Source: Symsagittifera roscoffensis
Taxonomy: Eukaryota > Xenacoelomorpha > Acoela > Convolutidae
Direction of reading: 5' to 3'
Length of the DNA stretch: 64,000 nt
Assembly: GCF_963678635.1 (NCBI RefSeq)
Contig: NC_087070.1
Coordinates: 558,001 to 622,000, forward strand
Shown here: positions 1 to 9,060 of the stretch, piece by piece
How the letters are laid out: the number at the start of each line of letters is the position of its first letter
Position numbering within the stretch: the first letter of the stretch is position 1
Translations under genes and position numbers: made by a program
Notes under the pieces: generated by a model
The model's database searches: none
What the model saw: only the letters and a program-made list of their open reading frames with translations
Told to the model about the DNA's origin: nothing

Positions 1-762
1 AAATTCAACATTCCAAGGTTTTCTTGGATTTTCTTTTCATTTGTAGGTGGTTGAAGTTTTTGAATTGCATCAAGGCGTGATTTTAATGGAGTGATAGTAT
101 TTTGTTCAATATTATGTCCTAAAAATTTAACGCGTGTTAAAATGTGATTTATCTGGGGCTGCTTTCAGATTTTCGTTCTGAAGAGTTTTATGATATTGTT
201 CCAAAACTGTAAACATTTCGTCTTTAGTTTGTGATTGCATGAAAACATCATCTAAATATGTGATTCCATTTTTCTTGAGTATTAGTGGTCTGAAAATTTT
301 ACTCATGAAAGCTGAAAAAGCTGCTGGTCCTATGGATATTCCATAGAATAATCAATTAAATTCGTATTGTTGGTTTCCAATAACAAATTGAGTTAATCGT
401 CGTGATTGTTCATCTAGTGGCATTTGATTGTAAGCACTATTCATATCTGCGGTTGTGAAGTACTTACCATTTATCTTTGTTAAGATAACTTGTATTGGTT
501 CAATGGGCCGATTACATTTTGATTTGTCAATTAGTGAATTGAGATATCTAGCATCTAAAACTATTTTTAGTGATTCAACTTTTGCTAGAATGATAACAGG
601 GTTGATGAAGGTATTACCTTTTGGTTGTTCTTCTTTTTTTTACTGATGATATAATTTCGTATTGTTCTAAAATATCAAGTAATCTATTTACATTGTCGTG
701 TAAGTGATACGGTACTTTACTTGCTCTTTGTTTTTTGAAAACTGCGTCAGGTTTTAATGGAA
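1..762 (-). pseudogene. pol: Reverse transcriptase domain of the gypsy-type element (frameshifted)
   Basis: Reading the minus strand downward, a segment near 760-640 is followed by the RT palm with blocks around TTADMNSAYNQ (~440-410) and the catalytic YLDD at 258-247. The FLGHNI block and following P-rich connection toward RNase H lie at ~125-10. The family copies element RNA into cDNA in cytoplasmic particles. At least three frame changes (near 760, 640 and 150) interrupt the frame, the one near 640 lying in a T-run on the plus strand, so this copy cannot encode a working enzyme as it stands. The domain continues beyond position 1. Identification of RT is secure from YLDD and its surrounding blocks. 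Confidence 0.85.
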
Positions 763-1275
763 GGTGTAGTGATAACTAATTTTTCCAAAGTCAAACTTTG
801 ATGTTGCGTAGACTGTTGAATATTTTATCAGTTGTTTAGCTAATTTGTCATATTCATTTTGCGTTATTTGTGAATGTTGAAAATTAAACATTGTTAAAAA
901 CTTTTGTTGTTCTTTTGTATAATTTGTTATATTAAATGTTGGTTTAAAATAGGGTGTTTTTGTGAAGTAATCTGAATTTCTTTTTTCATTACTTAATATA
1001 TTAGTTATGGATAACTCTTCGTCAAGAATTGTCGATTGGCAAATATCTAATAGTTGTAATATATTATTTACTCGATATGCTACTTCATTTATAGGTGAAG
1101 TTGTAGCATTTGTTTCACAATATCCTAAGAGTCCCAAGGGTAAAGTTATTTGATATGGTGTGTTATTATACACGTGTAGTGAAATAATATCGGAATTTGT
1201 GTTTTTCAAGTATTTTATGGATGAGATTGTAATTTTGAAAAATTTGTGAATGGGCTTAAATTCGAAATCTGACAT
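754..1275 (-). CDS. pol: Pol segment between protease and reverse transcriptase
   Basis: This open frame of 173 codons begins at an ATG but is probably internal to pol, since similar-looking protein sequence continues upstream to about 1640 in other frames. It contains a PLGLLGYCE motif and a VAYRVNNI segment about 25 residues later. A linker with a 'hydrophobic-PLGLIGY' core is common just upstream of RT in many metazoan gypsy elements, so I assign it by position and motif. It joins the RT block through a frame change at ~760. No catalytic residues are expected here. Confidence 0.6.
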   Translation of the reverse strand: MSDFEFKPIHKFFKITISSIKYLKNTNSDIISLHVYNNTPYQITLPLGLLGYCETNATTSPINEVAYRVNNILQLLDICQSTILDEELSITNILSNEKRNSDYFTKTPYFKPTFNITNYTKEQQKFLTMFNFQHSQITQNEYDKLAKQLIKYSTVYATSKFDFGKISYHYTFH

Positions 1276-1659
1276 GAAAAGTTGTTGTTTGTTTTGACTT
1301 TTGTCATACTGATGAACTTGTTGTATTGAAAAGTAATATACGTTTCCTGATAGTGGTTTCAGATGTTTCCGTTCTTGATTATAAATGCGGTAAAATTTTG
1401 AGAAAAATGGTGGTTGTTTGTTTAATCTTTGAAAGAATGTTAAGGCTGTGTTTTTCGTTTTTGTATATTTATCTTTGATATGGGTTTTACTATTTCAGAT
1501 GTTTATTGTTGGTATACATTTAGTTATAAACGGTATGCCAATGATATTGTGCTTAAAATCAGTAAAATGAACTGTTTGTTTGAATGGCTTGTTCAAATTC
1601 TTGTTTTGTTCCATTGTTCTTGTGGGAACAAGGAATAGTTGGATTTTTCCATAATTTAC
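1276..1659 (-). pseudogene. Broken pol segment between protease ORF and linker ORF
   Basis: Translations rich in K, N and Q with a GIPFITK-like stretch (around 1530-1550) connect the protease ORF to the next ORF only if frames are changed. The stop at 1660 falls shortly after the protease core, so the end of the protease and the start of the linker are presumably encoded here in a shifted frame. Confidence 0.45.
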
Positions 1660-3288
1660 TTATGTTGATCCCTGTGCTGTTGCTAATTTACTAGATGTTT
1701 CAAGAGGTGCTAAATTTGGATGTAGTGTTTTGATTTCATTCCATGCGGGAATGTTAATGATATTTGATTCTGCTCCTGAGTCGATTAAAAAATCAAATTC
1801 AAGATCTGGTGGTTGAAATTCTTTACTTCTTGGTTTCTCTAAGAGAATTGGGATTGTCCAAATTTTTTCGCTCGGTTGTTCTTTTTGTATGTTTTGATAA
1901 ATATGTTTTGCGTTTGAGCATTTTACTTTGTCTTTTTTATCAGGTTTTATTACAGTGTTAATTTCGTTTACTTCTCGTGTAGTTCGTGTATTATTATTGT
2001 AATAATTATTAGTGTAAAAATTATGAAGAAGTTCCAATTGATTATCGTATATGTGTGAACTAAAGGGTTGTTCATATATGATAGGTTCATAGTCGTTTTC
2101 GACTGTTATCATGTTTACTGAGATGGTATTATCTGTATCACTTTCAGTATCTGTTGATTCACAATTAATGTGGTTTAATTGTAGTTCGGTACTTTCTGTG
2201 TTATCAATACCAGGGGGATCTGAAGTTGTTTCTTCAGTTTCTTGTACCTGATTAATTTGTCGCTGATGTTTTGGTGTGTTAATTCTATATTTGTGTTGAG
2301 AATCAGGGTAACGATTGTTGTTTCGATAAGGGGTTTGAGAATAATTTCTTTGATTGTTATAGTTGGGATTCCTACTTTGTGAGTTGTTTCTTGACCTATT
2401 ATAGTAATTGTTTCTGTTTCCTTGATAGTTAGATCTTTTGTAGGAACTGTTTCTTGAATTTTTGTTTTTGTAACGTTGGTTTCTGTTATTTGAATAACTT
2501 CTATTCCTGTTATTCGAGTAGTTTTTGTTTCTATTGTATGATGAATGACGTGATCTATCGTTTGAATAGTGTCTATTTCTAGAATTTGGGTGGAAACTGG
2601 TATCAGAAACTTCTCTTCTGTTTGAATTTGATCGTGAATAGTTGTTTCTATACTGGTTATTTTGGCTATTTGATCGACTGTATTTGTTTTGTGAGAAATT
2701 TCGTGAATTTTTTTGTTTTAGTGATCTACCTCTATAATTAGAGTTATAGGGTGATTCGTTTCTTGAGTAGTTTGAATTATTTGGGAGTGGTTTACCAGAG
2801 CTGTTGTTACTATGTTTTTTTTTGTTTGGTAAATTTTGATCTTTTTTCATGTATTGGTAAAATGATTTGTTTGGTTCTTTGTATTTTTGCGGTTTAATCT
2901 GATTGTCTTGTTGTTTTTGTCTACATTCGGCAATATTGTGTCCGTATCTTCGACAATAATTACACCATTTCTTGAAAGATGGTTTTCCTTTGAAATTTGG
3001 ATTTTTCTCATATATGTTCAAAATTTCAGTAATTTTTTCAGTTAGGTCTACATCTGAATCGTGTATGTTGTTTATTTGTGTAGTATTTGTTTCGACCCGA
3101 TTAACATACTGTAGCTTTAGATTTTCTGTTTCTTTAAGTTTCATTGTGATTTCTGCTTGTTCTATACTATCAACTAGTTTTCTGAAATCTAAATCTGGTT
3201 CTAAAATTGATGAGGGGTGTGAGGCTCTCTTTTTTATAGCTATTTTCCTTAATTGAGGTGTTAAGGTCATCATTAAAGTTTCTGTCAT
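1660..3288 (-). CDS. gag-pro: Gag C-terminal half with zinc knuckle, fused to aspartic protease
   Basis: This is a 542-codon open frame. Residues 1-50 look like the end of a capsid domain (TLTPQLRKIA). Residues 109-122 form a CX2CX4HX4C knuckle with Cys109, Cys112, His117 and Cys122, expected to bind element RNA. Residues ~150-345 are extremely rich in Arg, Asn, Ser and Tyr and are probably disordered and RNA-binding. An acidic Thr/Ser/Glu linker follows, and the protease starts near residue 495 with the catalytic D-S-G-A at ~503-506 (plus-strand 1771-1782). The flap and second half of the protease are cut by the stop at 1660. The ATG overlaps the stop of the preceding ORF in the tetranucleotide ATGA, so expression could be by frameshifting, by reinitiation, or not at all in this relic. 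Confidence 0.8.
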   Translation of the reverse strand: MTETLMMTLTPQLRKIAIKKRASHPSSILEPDLDFRKLVDSIEQAEITMKLKETENLKLQYVNRVETNTTQINNIHDSDVDLTEKITEILNIYEKNPNFKGKPSFKKWCNYCRRYGHNIAECRQKQQDNQIKPQKYKEPNKSFYQYMKKDQNLPNKKKHSNNSSGKPLPNNSNYSRNESPYNSNYRGRSLKQKNSRNFSQNKYSRSNSQNNQYRNNYSRSNSNRREVSDTSFHPNSRNRHYSNDRSRHSSYNRNKNYSNNRNRSYSNNRNQRYKNKNSRNSSYKRSNYQGNRNNYYNRSRNNSQSRNPNYNNQRNYSQTPYRNNNRYPDSQHKYRINTPKHQRQINQVQETEETTSDPPGIDNTESTELQLNHINCESTDTESDTDNTISVNMITVENDYEPIIYEQPFSSHIYDNQLELLHNFYTNNYYNNNTRTTREVNEINTVIKPDKKDKVKCSNAKHIYQNIQKEQPSEKIWTIPILLEKPRSKEFQPPDLEFDFLIDSGAESNIINIPAWNEIKTLHPNLAPLETSSKLATAQGST

Positions 3289-4253
3289 TTTTGTGTTTTT
3301 GTAATCATGTGTAATAGTGAATATGCTTTTCGAACTAGTGTTTCGATTTGAACTGCTAATTGTTTAATTGTTTCATTTGGTAATCTGCGAATTTCGTTGC
3401 ATAAAACTCTTTGATGTTGTTTGTTTCTTTCAGAATCAGACGTTTTTGAAAATTCTTGTGTGAATCTTTTCCAATCTGATTTTATGTCTATCGTTAGTAC
3501 TGAAAACCTTTTTTGGGCTGCGCCATCTAGTGTTGTTTGTATTAACGCTGTGCGTCTATGTATCCAATTTTGATGGAGTGGCGTATTAATTGGTTCGGGT
3601 CCTATGTTTAAAATTAAATTTTCTGTGACTGCATTTAGGTAACCTTCTACTGAGTATTCAGGCTCTGTTCCTGTGAATACCATTAATGGTTTATTGGGTG
3701 TTAATGACGATGCTCCCATTAAATATGGATTCATCGTCATTCGGAGTGAATCTGCGGCGTTTGGTATTCGCGAGAAATTTGTAAGTTGATTTTTTGTTAT
3801 TTCATGTTGTTGTAGGTAATGTGGTAGCGGTATTTCATTTTGCATTTGAGTTTGTTGGTAAGAATGCATAGTCATTGGGTTTTGTGGTTGTATAGGTTGA
3901 AAAGATTGTTTGTTAATTGAGTTTTGTATATGCATTGGTTGTTGATTCTGCATATCTGCTGGATTTTGTGGGTAAATCTTTATATTTTGGGATGGTTGAG
4001 GTTGTCGCGGTCTTTGTGTGCGATATTCTTGTTTATATGGTGCAAAAATGTCTGGTTGATGATAATCATCATCATCAGATGATAAGTAATTTGTGTAATA
4101 AGGTGTTTGCTGTTTACTCCTATTTTGTTGAAAAAATGGGTAATTTTCACTATAATCCTGTGGAGGGTGTGGATTATCTTGGAAATTTACTGAATTGGTC
4201 GATGTATTTGGAAGATTCCAATAATGAGAACATACGTGATTTAGGTTTTGCAT
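3285..4253 (-). CDS. gag: Gag capsid-type ORF of the gypsy-type element
   Basis: This 322-codon frame starts with an ATG at 4253. The first ~150 residues are Gln/Asn/Pro/His-rich low complexity (PQNP, QPIQ and QQ repeats). Residues ~190-310 have the character of a retrotransposon capsid: a PLMVFTGTEPEYSVEGYL start, then a W-I-H-R-R segment, a DWKRFTQEF block and a final helix ending LAVQIETLVRKAYSL. It should assemble the particle. The frame stops at 3287-3285 although capsid-like sequence continues immediately in the next ORF, one frame over. Upstream coding-like DNA to 5502 suggests the original polypeptide may have begun earlier, so this ATG is uncertain. Confidence 0.75.
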   Translation of the reverse strand: MQNLNHVCSHYWNLPNTSTNSVNFQDNPHPPQDYSENYPFFQQNRSKQQTPYYTNYLSSDDDDYHQPDIFAPYKQEYRTQRPRQPQPSQNIKIYPQNPADMQNQQPMHIQNSINKQSFQPIQPQNPMTMHSYQQTQMQNEIPLPHYLQQHEITKNQLTNFSRIPNAADSLRMTMNPYLMGASSLTPNKPLMVFTGTEPEYSVEGYLNAVTENLILNIGPEPINTPLHQNWIHRRTALIQTTLDGAAQKRFSVLTIDIKSDWKRFTQEFSKTSDSERNKQHQRVLCNEIRRLPNETIKQLAVQIETLVRKAYSLLHMITKTQK

Positions 4254-5502
4254 ATTTTTTTGGGGGGGTTGATTTGTTTTTGACTGATTTACTTAATTAT
4301 AGTTGTGTTCTGCAAAACTGTTTCTTGTGAACGTTTTTCGTGCGTTTGACGGTTTTTTCATTCGTCTATATGTCTGATAGTCCATATGTGAATGTTTTGG
4401 AGCAACCGAAGGTTTAACGGTCGATTGTAAGGTTACTTGTGGTAGTGTTGTATTTTTATTTTTCGGTGTTGTGAGGTTTGGACGTATTGGTGAGATACTT
4501 TGTTGGGTAGTTGTTACTGTTGTTTGAACGATTTCTTCATTTATGAAGTGTGATGGTGTTTGAATATCTTGTTGTTTAAGATTTCTAGTTCCATTGAAAT
4601 TTTCATGATGTATAACTGTTGAATTTAAGCTGTTATTTTAGGTATCAGGTAAAAATAAATTATAATTTAAAGGTGTTGCATCAATTGTTAAGGGTATTAT
4701 TCTTAGATAATCTTGGTGAAAAGATACTGTGTTTATTGCTTGACTTGAGATATCTGCTGAAAAATTTAAAACTGCTGGATGAGACCATTCAGGGTCCCAA
4801 ACGTAATCTGATTGTTCTGCAATGACAGTGTCGTCTTTGGTACTTTGGGGTCTAAAGGTTTTTCTTGCTTGTTCAATTAAGTCGATATTATGTGTAAAAT
4901 AATCAATTGTAAACCATGCTAGTATTTTTGTAAATCATGTTTAGTGTTTTGTGAGACATCATTATTGGTAAAATTTTCACGGATTGCGTGTAAAAATGTT
5001 GAGAATGCGACGATTTCGTTTCTTACTTTTGTATGTGTTGATGTTTGGATTGGTGATGTACTTTGAGCTTCTGTTCTTTCTAATATAGATAAATATCTAT
5101 ATATTATTGCAAAAACTTCGTTGGTGAATATTGAGTTTGCTCTCTGTGATGTTTGATATTGTATGCTTTTGATATATTCTGTGAATACTTTTGAAAATTC
5201 TAAATCAATATTGTCTGTTTGGATAACATATTTACCATGAAGTGTTCTTGGTGTGCTGATTTCTATGGTGTAGATTCCGTATTGTTGTGTTGGGTTACAT
5301 ATGTCTTTCAAATAATGTTCTATAATTTGTCTTTTGATTTTTATATCTGGGAACTCTGATTTGCATGGACTGATTCCTAGTTCAAACAAATTTACGAGTA
5401 AATTTTTGCAAAATCGTGTTTGTCCTCTATCACTGAGTGAATTTATACTAAGGGAAAAACTGCTTCTTCGTCTGGACTTTCGTCACTTTGAGTGTTGCTC
5501 AT
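4254..5502 (-). pseudogene. Upstream gag-region ORF, frameshifted
   Basis: An ATG at 5502-5500 opens an acidic start (MSNTQSDESPDEE). The frame shifts near 5440 into a block with LFELGISP and IEHYLKDI, stays open to 4919, then shifts near 4920 into another protein-like stretch with FTIDYFTHNIDL and DYVWDPEWSHPAVL. A third, Pro/Thr-rich stretch follows to about 4330. Codon character and absence of stops within each block argue that this was one ORF in the ancestor. No known domain is recognised. By position it is an N-terminal gag extension or a separate leader ORF. The alternative, an unrelated captured gene, cannot be excluded. Confidence 0.5.
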
Positions 5503-5716
5503 TTTTTCGTTTGATGACTGTTAATATATAATTATCAATATGTCTAATTGGTTGATTCCAATTGTATAGATGTACTGGTTTGTGTTTATATATCTTTTTT
5601 ATTCTTCTTTTTCCTCTTTTTGATGAGTTTGAAGTTGTTTCTGAATCGGAAAAATCTAACTGATCATGGATTGGGCCATTTTTATTTACTGATTTTTTTA
5701 AATTTGTATAGTGCGT

Positions 5717-5944
5717 CTAGACTACTGACTTCTGATTTGGAGAATGCATTTCTTTTTTTGAAAATCTTTTTTGTGTTATCTGTCTTTGTTTACTAATAAT
5801 TTTTCTTTTCATTGTTTGTCGTTTTGTTCGAATGTATCCAACTGTTTGTGTATGTGGGGTTATTACAAGATCGTATTTTTGGTTGTCTATTTCACAGTTG
5901 TGTAATACGATTGTTTGTTTATTTCCTAAATTTTTTAATGACAT
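5717..5944 (-). CDS. Small basic ORF at the 5' end of the retroelement
   Basis: This 75-codon ATG frame contains a first half with IVLHNCEIDNQKYDLVITP and a strongly basic second half (KRKIISKQRQ, KKR). It lies in the leader position of the element on the same strand, with A/T-rich, frame-broken sequence between it and the ATG at 5502. I do not recognise it. It may be the true start of the leader ORF or a chance frame. Confidence 0.3.
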   Translation of the reverse strand: MSLKNLGNKQTIVLHNCEIDNQKYDLVITPHTQTVGYIRTKRQTMKRKIISKQRQITQKRFSKKEMHSPNQKSVV

Positions 5945-7466
5945 AAGATTTAGGATGAGGGATGCAAGAAGTTATTAGTGATTTTAATTTTCCTAGACTG
6001 TTAGTCCTTACAATTTTTTGGTTAGCTTGACCTGGGTTTTTTTGTTCAGGGTTGGAGAGAAAAGTATATCAATTCCGAAGAATGATTTTAACTTTCTCGT
6101 GGCTAGTCTAAGGTAATGTGTTAACTTACTTAATCTTACTTAGGCGTAGTGATTGTGTTCAAGGGTTGTAGAATAGTAAATCAATCCACAAGGTTCAGGT
6201 ATAATTAGAACGCAAGTAGTTCGTTAGATACTATTTTAAACTTACTAAGTTTAAGATTTATCCTGGATCGGGTAAGAGGAGGGTTCAAGTGAAGGATGAA
6301 TAACCGAATTTCTTCACTGTTTAGCCTAAATTGAATGGTAAGCGTGATTAAAAAATTTCTATTAGTCCTGGGTCTTTTGAAAAGGTTGGGTAGTGAATCG
6401 ACGTTTGAGGTCGTTAGACACTTGATAAATGGGTGGGGGAGAACAAAATTGTTCTTTTTGATCCAAGGATAAGCCTTGATGATCAGAATTTAAAATTTAT
6501 AAGATAGAAAATTGATTTAGATCCAAGGAAAGACTTGATGATCTGGTTTAAGGTTAAATAAAATTAAGTTTAAAATAATTTAAATTTATTTGGTAAAAGG
6601 TTTTAGTTTTTGGTGATATTAGTTGATTTAGGATTGCTGTTACTTTTAGCTGATGAAGCTGAAACAACAGGATGATTTATATATACTAGCAATTTATTGT
6701 CATGCTACTAATTTTTATTTTTGTTTTCAAAAAACATTTTTCAAATATAATTTATATATTACTGCAGAATTGGAAGGAACGATTTGAGATCTTTTTATCA
6801 ATCGTTATTGTACAATAGTATTTTTATCTAGCGCCTGAAATAATCATTGAAGATTTCCTTCAAGGATCTTATGTTTGCAAATGAAAATCTAAATTCATTG
6901 CTAGTAAGATTCTAAATAAAAAAGTTTGTGTTGGCTTTTGCCGTACGACCATGAAACTAAATGGTAAGTTTCTATGTAGTCGTATGTCGTCTCTTGTCCA
7001 AGGTTTTTTTTTCAATACCGGGTAGTTCTCGTATTGTGCGGAATAGCGGCTCTGATCTATTGAGTCGCAGAGACATTTCAATTAAGTTATTGTCGTGTAA
7101 CATTTTGAAAACGTTTTGTCTATTTTCTAATCTATTTTTGGTTAATTCTAAGCTATTTTGTTTTTTAAGGTCTTTATTCGAGACTTATGGTCGCACCAGA
7201 TGAGTTAAGTCTATTGTGGTATAACTCATAGAGTAATTTCGGATAGGGTACACCGTCTGCTCGTCACGCTATCTTATTTTCGGCCGGATAGATTCGTGCA
7301 ACTTCTTAGTCTAATACCGATCCTAATCTTACTCTTATATCTACTAGTCTCAGGGTGTTTAACTAGTCTCTGCTAGGCTCAATAGATCTAGAGTATACTG
7401 GCTTATTGCGGCTGCTGAAGTTCTCTTTGAGAGTTAACTAATTTCTAGGTTAAATTCAAATCTCTG

Positions 7467-7494
7467 GTGCTGAAATTACAAGTAATTTCAGCAC
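7467..7494. repeat. 13-bp inverted repeat with 2-bp loop
   Basis: GTGCTGAAATTAC and its exact complement GTAATTTCAGCAC are separated by AA. It would form a short hairpin on either strand. Function is unknown. Confidence 0.7.
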
Positions 7495-7594
7495 TTACAA
7501 ATAAGTGGGTTGTTAGTTAGATGGAATATGATTGGTTAACATTAAGTATTTTATAGTGATAAAATATCTAATTTATCCAATAATAAAATGTAGT

Positions 7595-7630
7595 TTAGAT
7601 CAGGTTCCATTAAGGCTTCACCTGATCTAA
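7595..7630. repeat. 11-bp inverted repeat, 14-bp loop
   Basis: TTAGATCAGGT pairs exactly with ACCTGATCTAA across a 14-bp spacer. No following T-run supports a terminator, so it is recorded only as a hairpin. Confidence 0.65.
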
Positions 7631-7740
7631 TACAGATACTAAAACCAAACGGAATTTTTAAGAACCTGCGTAGTTTTTTAATTTTAAAAAAATTGTTTTA
7701 CAATGAAGTCTATCATGATAACAATCCTGTAACAATTATA

Positions 7741-8480
7741 ATATAGGTAAGCAAAACCTTAAAAAAGCACTAATTGGACAAATATTGAATTAGAGATCAT
7801 TCATGTATCCGCGAGTCAAAGCTGGCGACGAATTGACAGCACAGATAAAAACAATGCCATTTTAAACTCGGATTCAAATCTTTTTACAGGTCATTAGCAG
7901 ATGTTATGTGAAATTTTGTTTTGTTGATTTGTTGTAGTTTCTTGCGTTCAACAAGTTTTACTCTCAACCTTTTGTAATCAAAATGCGTCAAAAGGCGCGG
8001 TAGTACAGTATTTAGTTTAAGTTTTTTTCAACACTTTTACGCAGCAAAATTGGTCACAAGAAACATTTTTTCATAGCGAGAAGCAATTTAAGCTAGCTAA
8101 AAAAATTTAATACAATTTTTTATCGTTTTTTTTATTAAGTCGTAAAAACTTATTAAATTTAAAGTTAGTTATATAGATCGAGGCTGACAAACTAAAGACA
8201 GGTGCAATTTTTTCTCAAACAGCTATTTTTTTGATCGAATTTAAAAATTCTTTTATGTAAACTGCCAAAGTCTGAACAAAAAATCCATCTTCAGGTAGAC
8301 ATCTGGAGACAACTCTGACACAAACAACTACGAGAAAAGAGCAAGTTGGGGCTTTGTCCTTTGATAGGATTTCGGGCAACACAAACAAACAGTTAAATTG
8401 AGGGCTGCTTTCATTAGTATCAAAGAAAATTATTCTACAATTAGGGCCTAATTTTAATAATTTTGGTTCAATTTTTGAAA
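7741..8480. other. AT-rich intergenic DNA, nothing recognised
   Basis: Both strands were read. Open frames here are short and lack recognisable motifs or clear splice signals. Confidence 0.4.
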
Positions 8481-8499
8481 GCATTACGAAGCAAAACTG

Positions 8500-9060
8500 T
8501 GCATTTTGTGAATTGTAAGCGAATTCCACAAGAGGCAAAAATTAGATTTGTCGCGGAAAAATTAGATTTCTCTGCTGTTTTGGATTCCACGGACAAAAAG
8601 CAAAAACACTATATTGCTCAAAGTCGCTCCAAAAACAGGCAACTTTGCAGAACCTGCAACAAAATGTGTGGAACCAGGAACCAGTCTGTGGAATCCATGA
8701 GCAAATAATTATATATGTGTTTAGTAAACTTAAGATGTCGCGGAATCCGCAAATGTCAGTGGAATCTGCAAATTGTTAGCGGAATCCGCAAATTGTAAGC
8801 GGATTTCCTAAATTGTCAGCAGAATCCGCAAATTATAAGAGAATTTGCATAAATTTGCGGAATCCACTTACATTTGCGGAATCCGCATACATTTGCGGAA
8901 TCCGGAACAACTACTTATATTCGCTCGTTGCGGAATCCGCAACAAAATCAATGTGCCGACAAAATTTACGTTAGAGGTATTTGTACGCGGAATCCACTGA
9001 AATTTTGGAACATCTTTAAAGACTTGTGTCTGGAATCCAGGATCATACAGACACAAATTT
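8500..9060. repeat. Cluster of GCGGAATCCGC near-palindromes
   Basis: Between 8735 and 8945 about ten degenerate units of the form GCGGAATCCGCAAATTG follow each other every 20-30 bp in both orientations. Weaker units occur to about 9060. Each core is a near-palindrome. Related clusters occur near 20.35-20.5, 47.85-47.95 and 53.63-53.74 kb. Confidence 0.6.

Larger units (their letters stand above)
1..5944 (-). mobile_element. Decayed Ty3/gypsy-type LTR retrotransposon, truncated by the window edge
   Basis: On the minus strand the order is gag-like ORFs, CCHC zinc knuckle, aspartic protease (DSGA), a linker segment, then reverse transcriptase with YLDD, running off the left edge before RNase H and integrase. 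Protease before RT is shared by gypsy, retroviral and other LTR orders; gypsy is favoured by the RT-to-RNase H junction (FLGH motif followed by a P-rich segment). Frame changes near 150, 640, 760, 1660, 4920 and 5440 show that this copy is not intact. LTRs are not identified: the 3' LTR lies outside the window and the 5' LTR could only be in the noncoding DNA to about 7.7 kb. No env-like ORF is recognised. Confidence 0.85.
5945..7740. other. Noncoding DNA upstream of the retroelement; possible 5' leader or LTR
   Basis: No convincing gene is present. It holds a degenerate direct repeat (GATCCAAGGA near 6460 and near 6516) and two hairpins, at 7467-7494 and 7595-7630. On the minus strand TGTTACAGG begins at about 7732 and resembles an LTR start, but I could not find a matching end or primer-binding site, so an LTR call is not supported. 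Confidence 0.3.

Noticed and set aside
7590-7640. Rho-independent-type terminator
   Set aside because: A hairpin is present but without a T-run, and the window is eukaryotic.
5945-7740. Definite 5' LTR for the gypsy-type element
   Set aside because: TGTTACAGG at ~7732 (minus) resembles an LTR start, but no LTR end, primer-binding site or second copy is visible.
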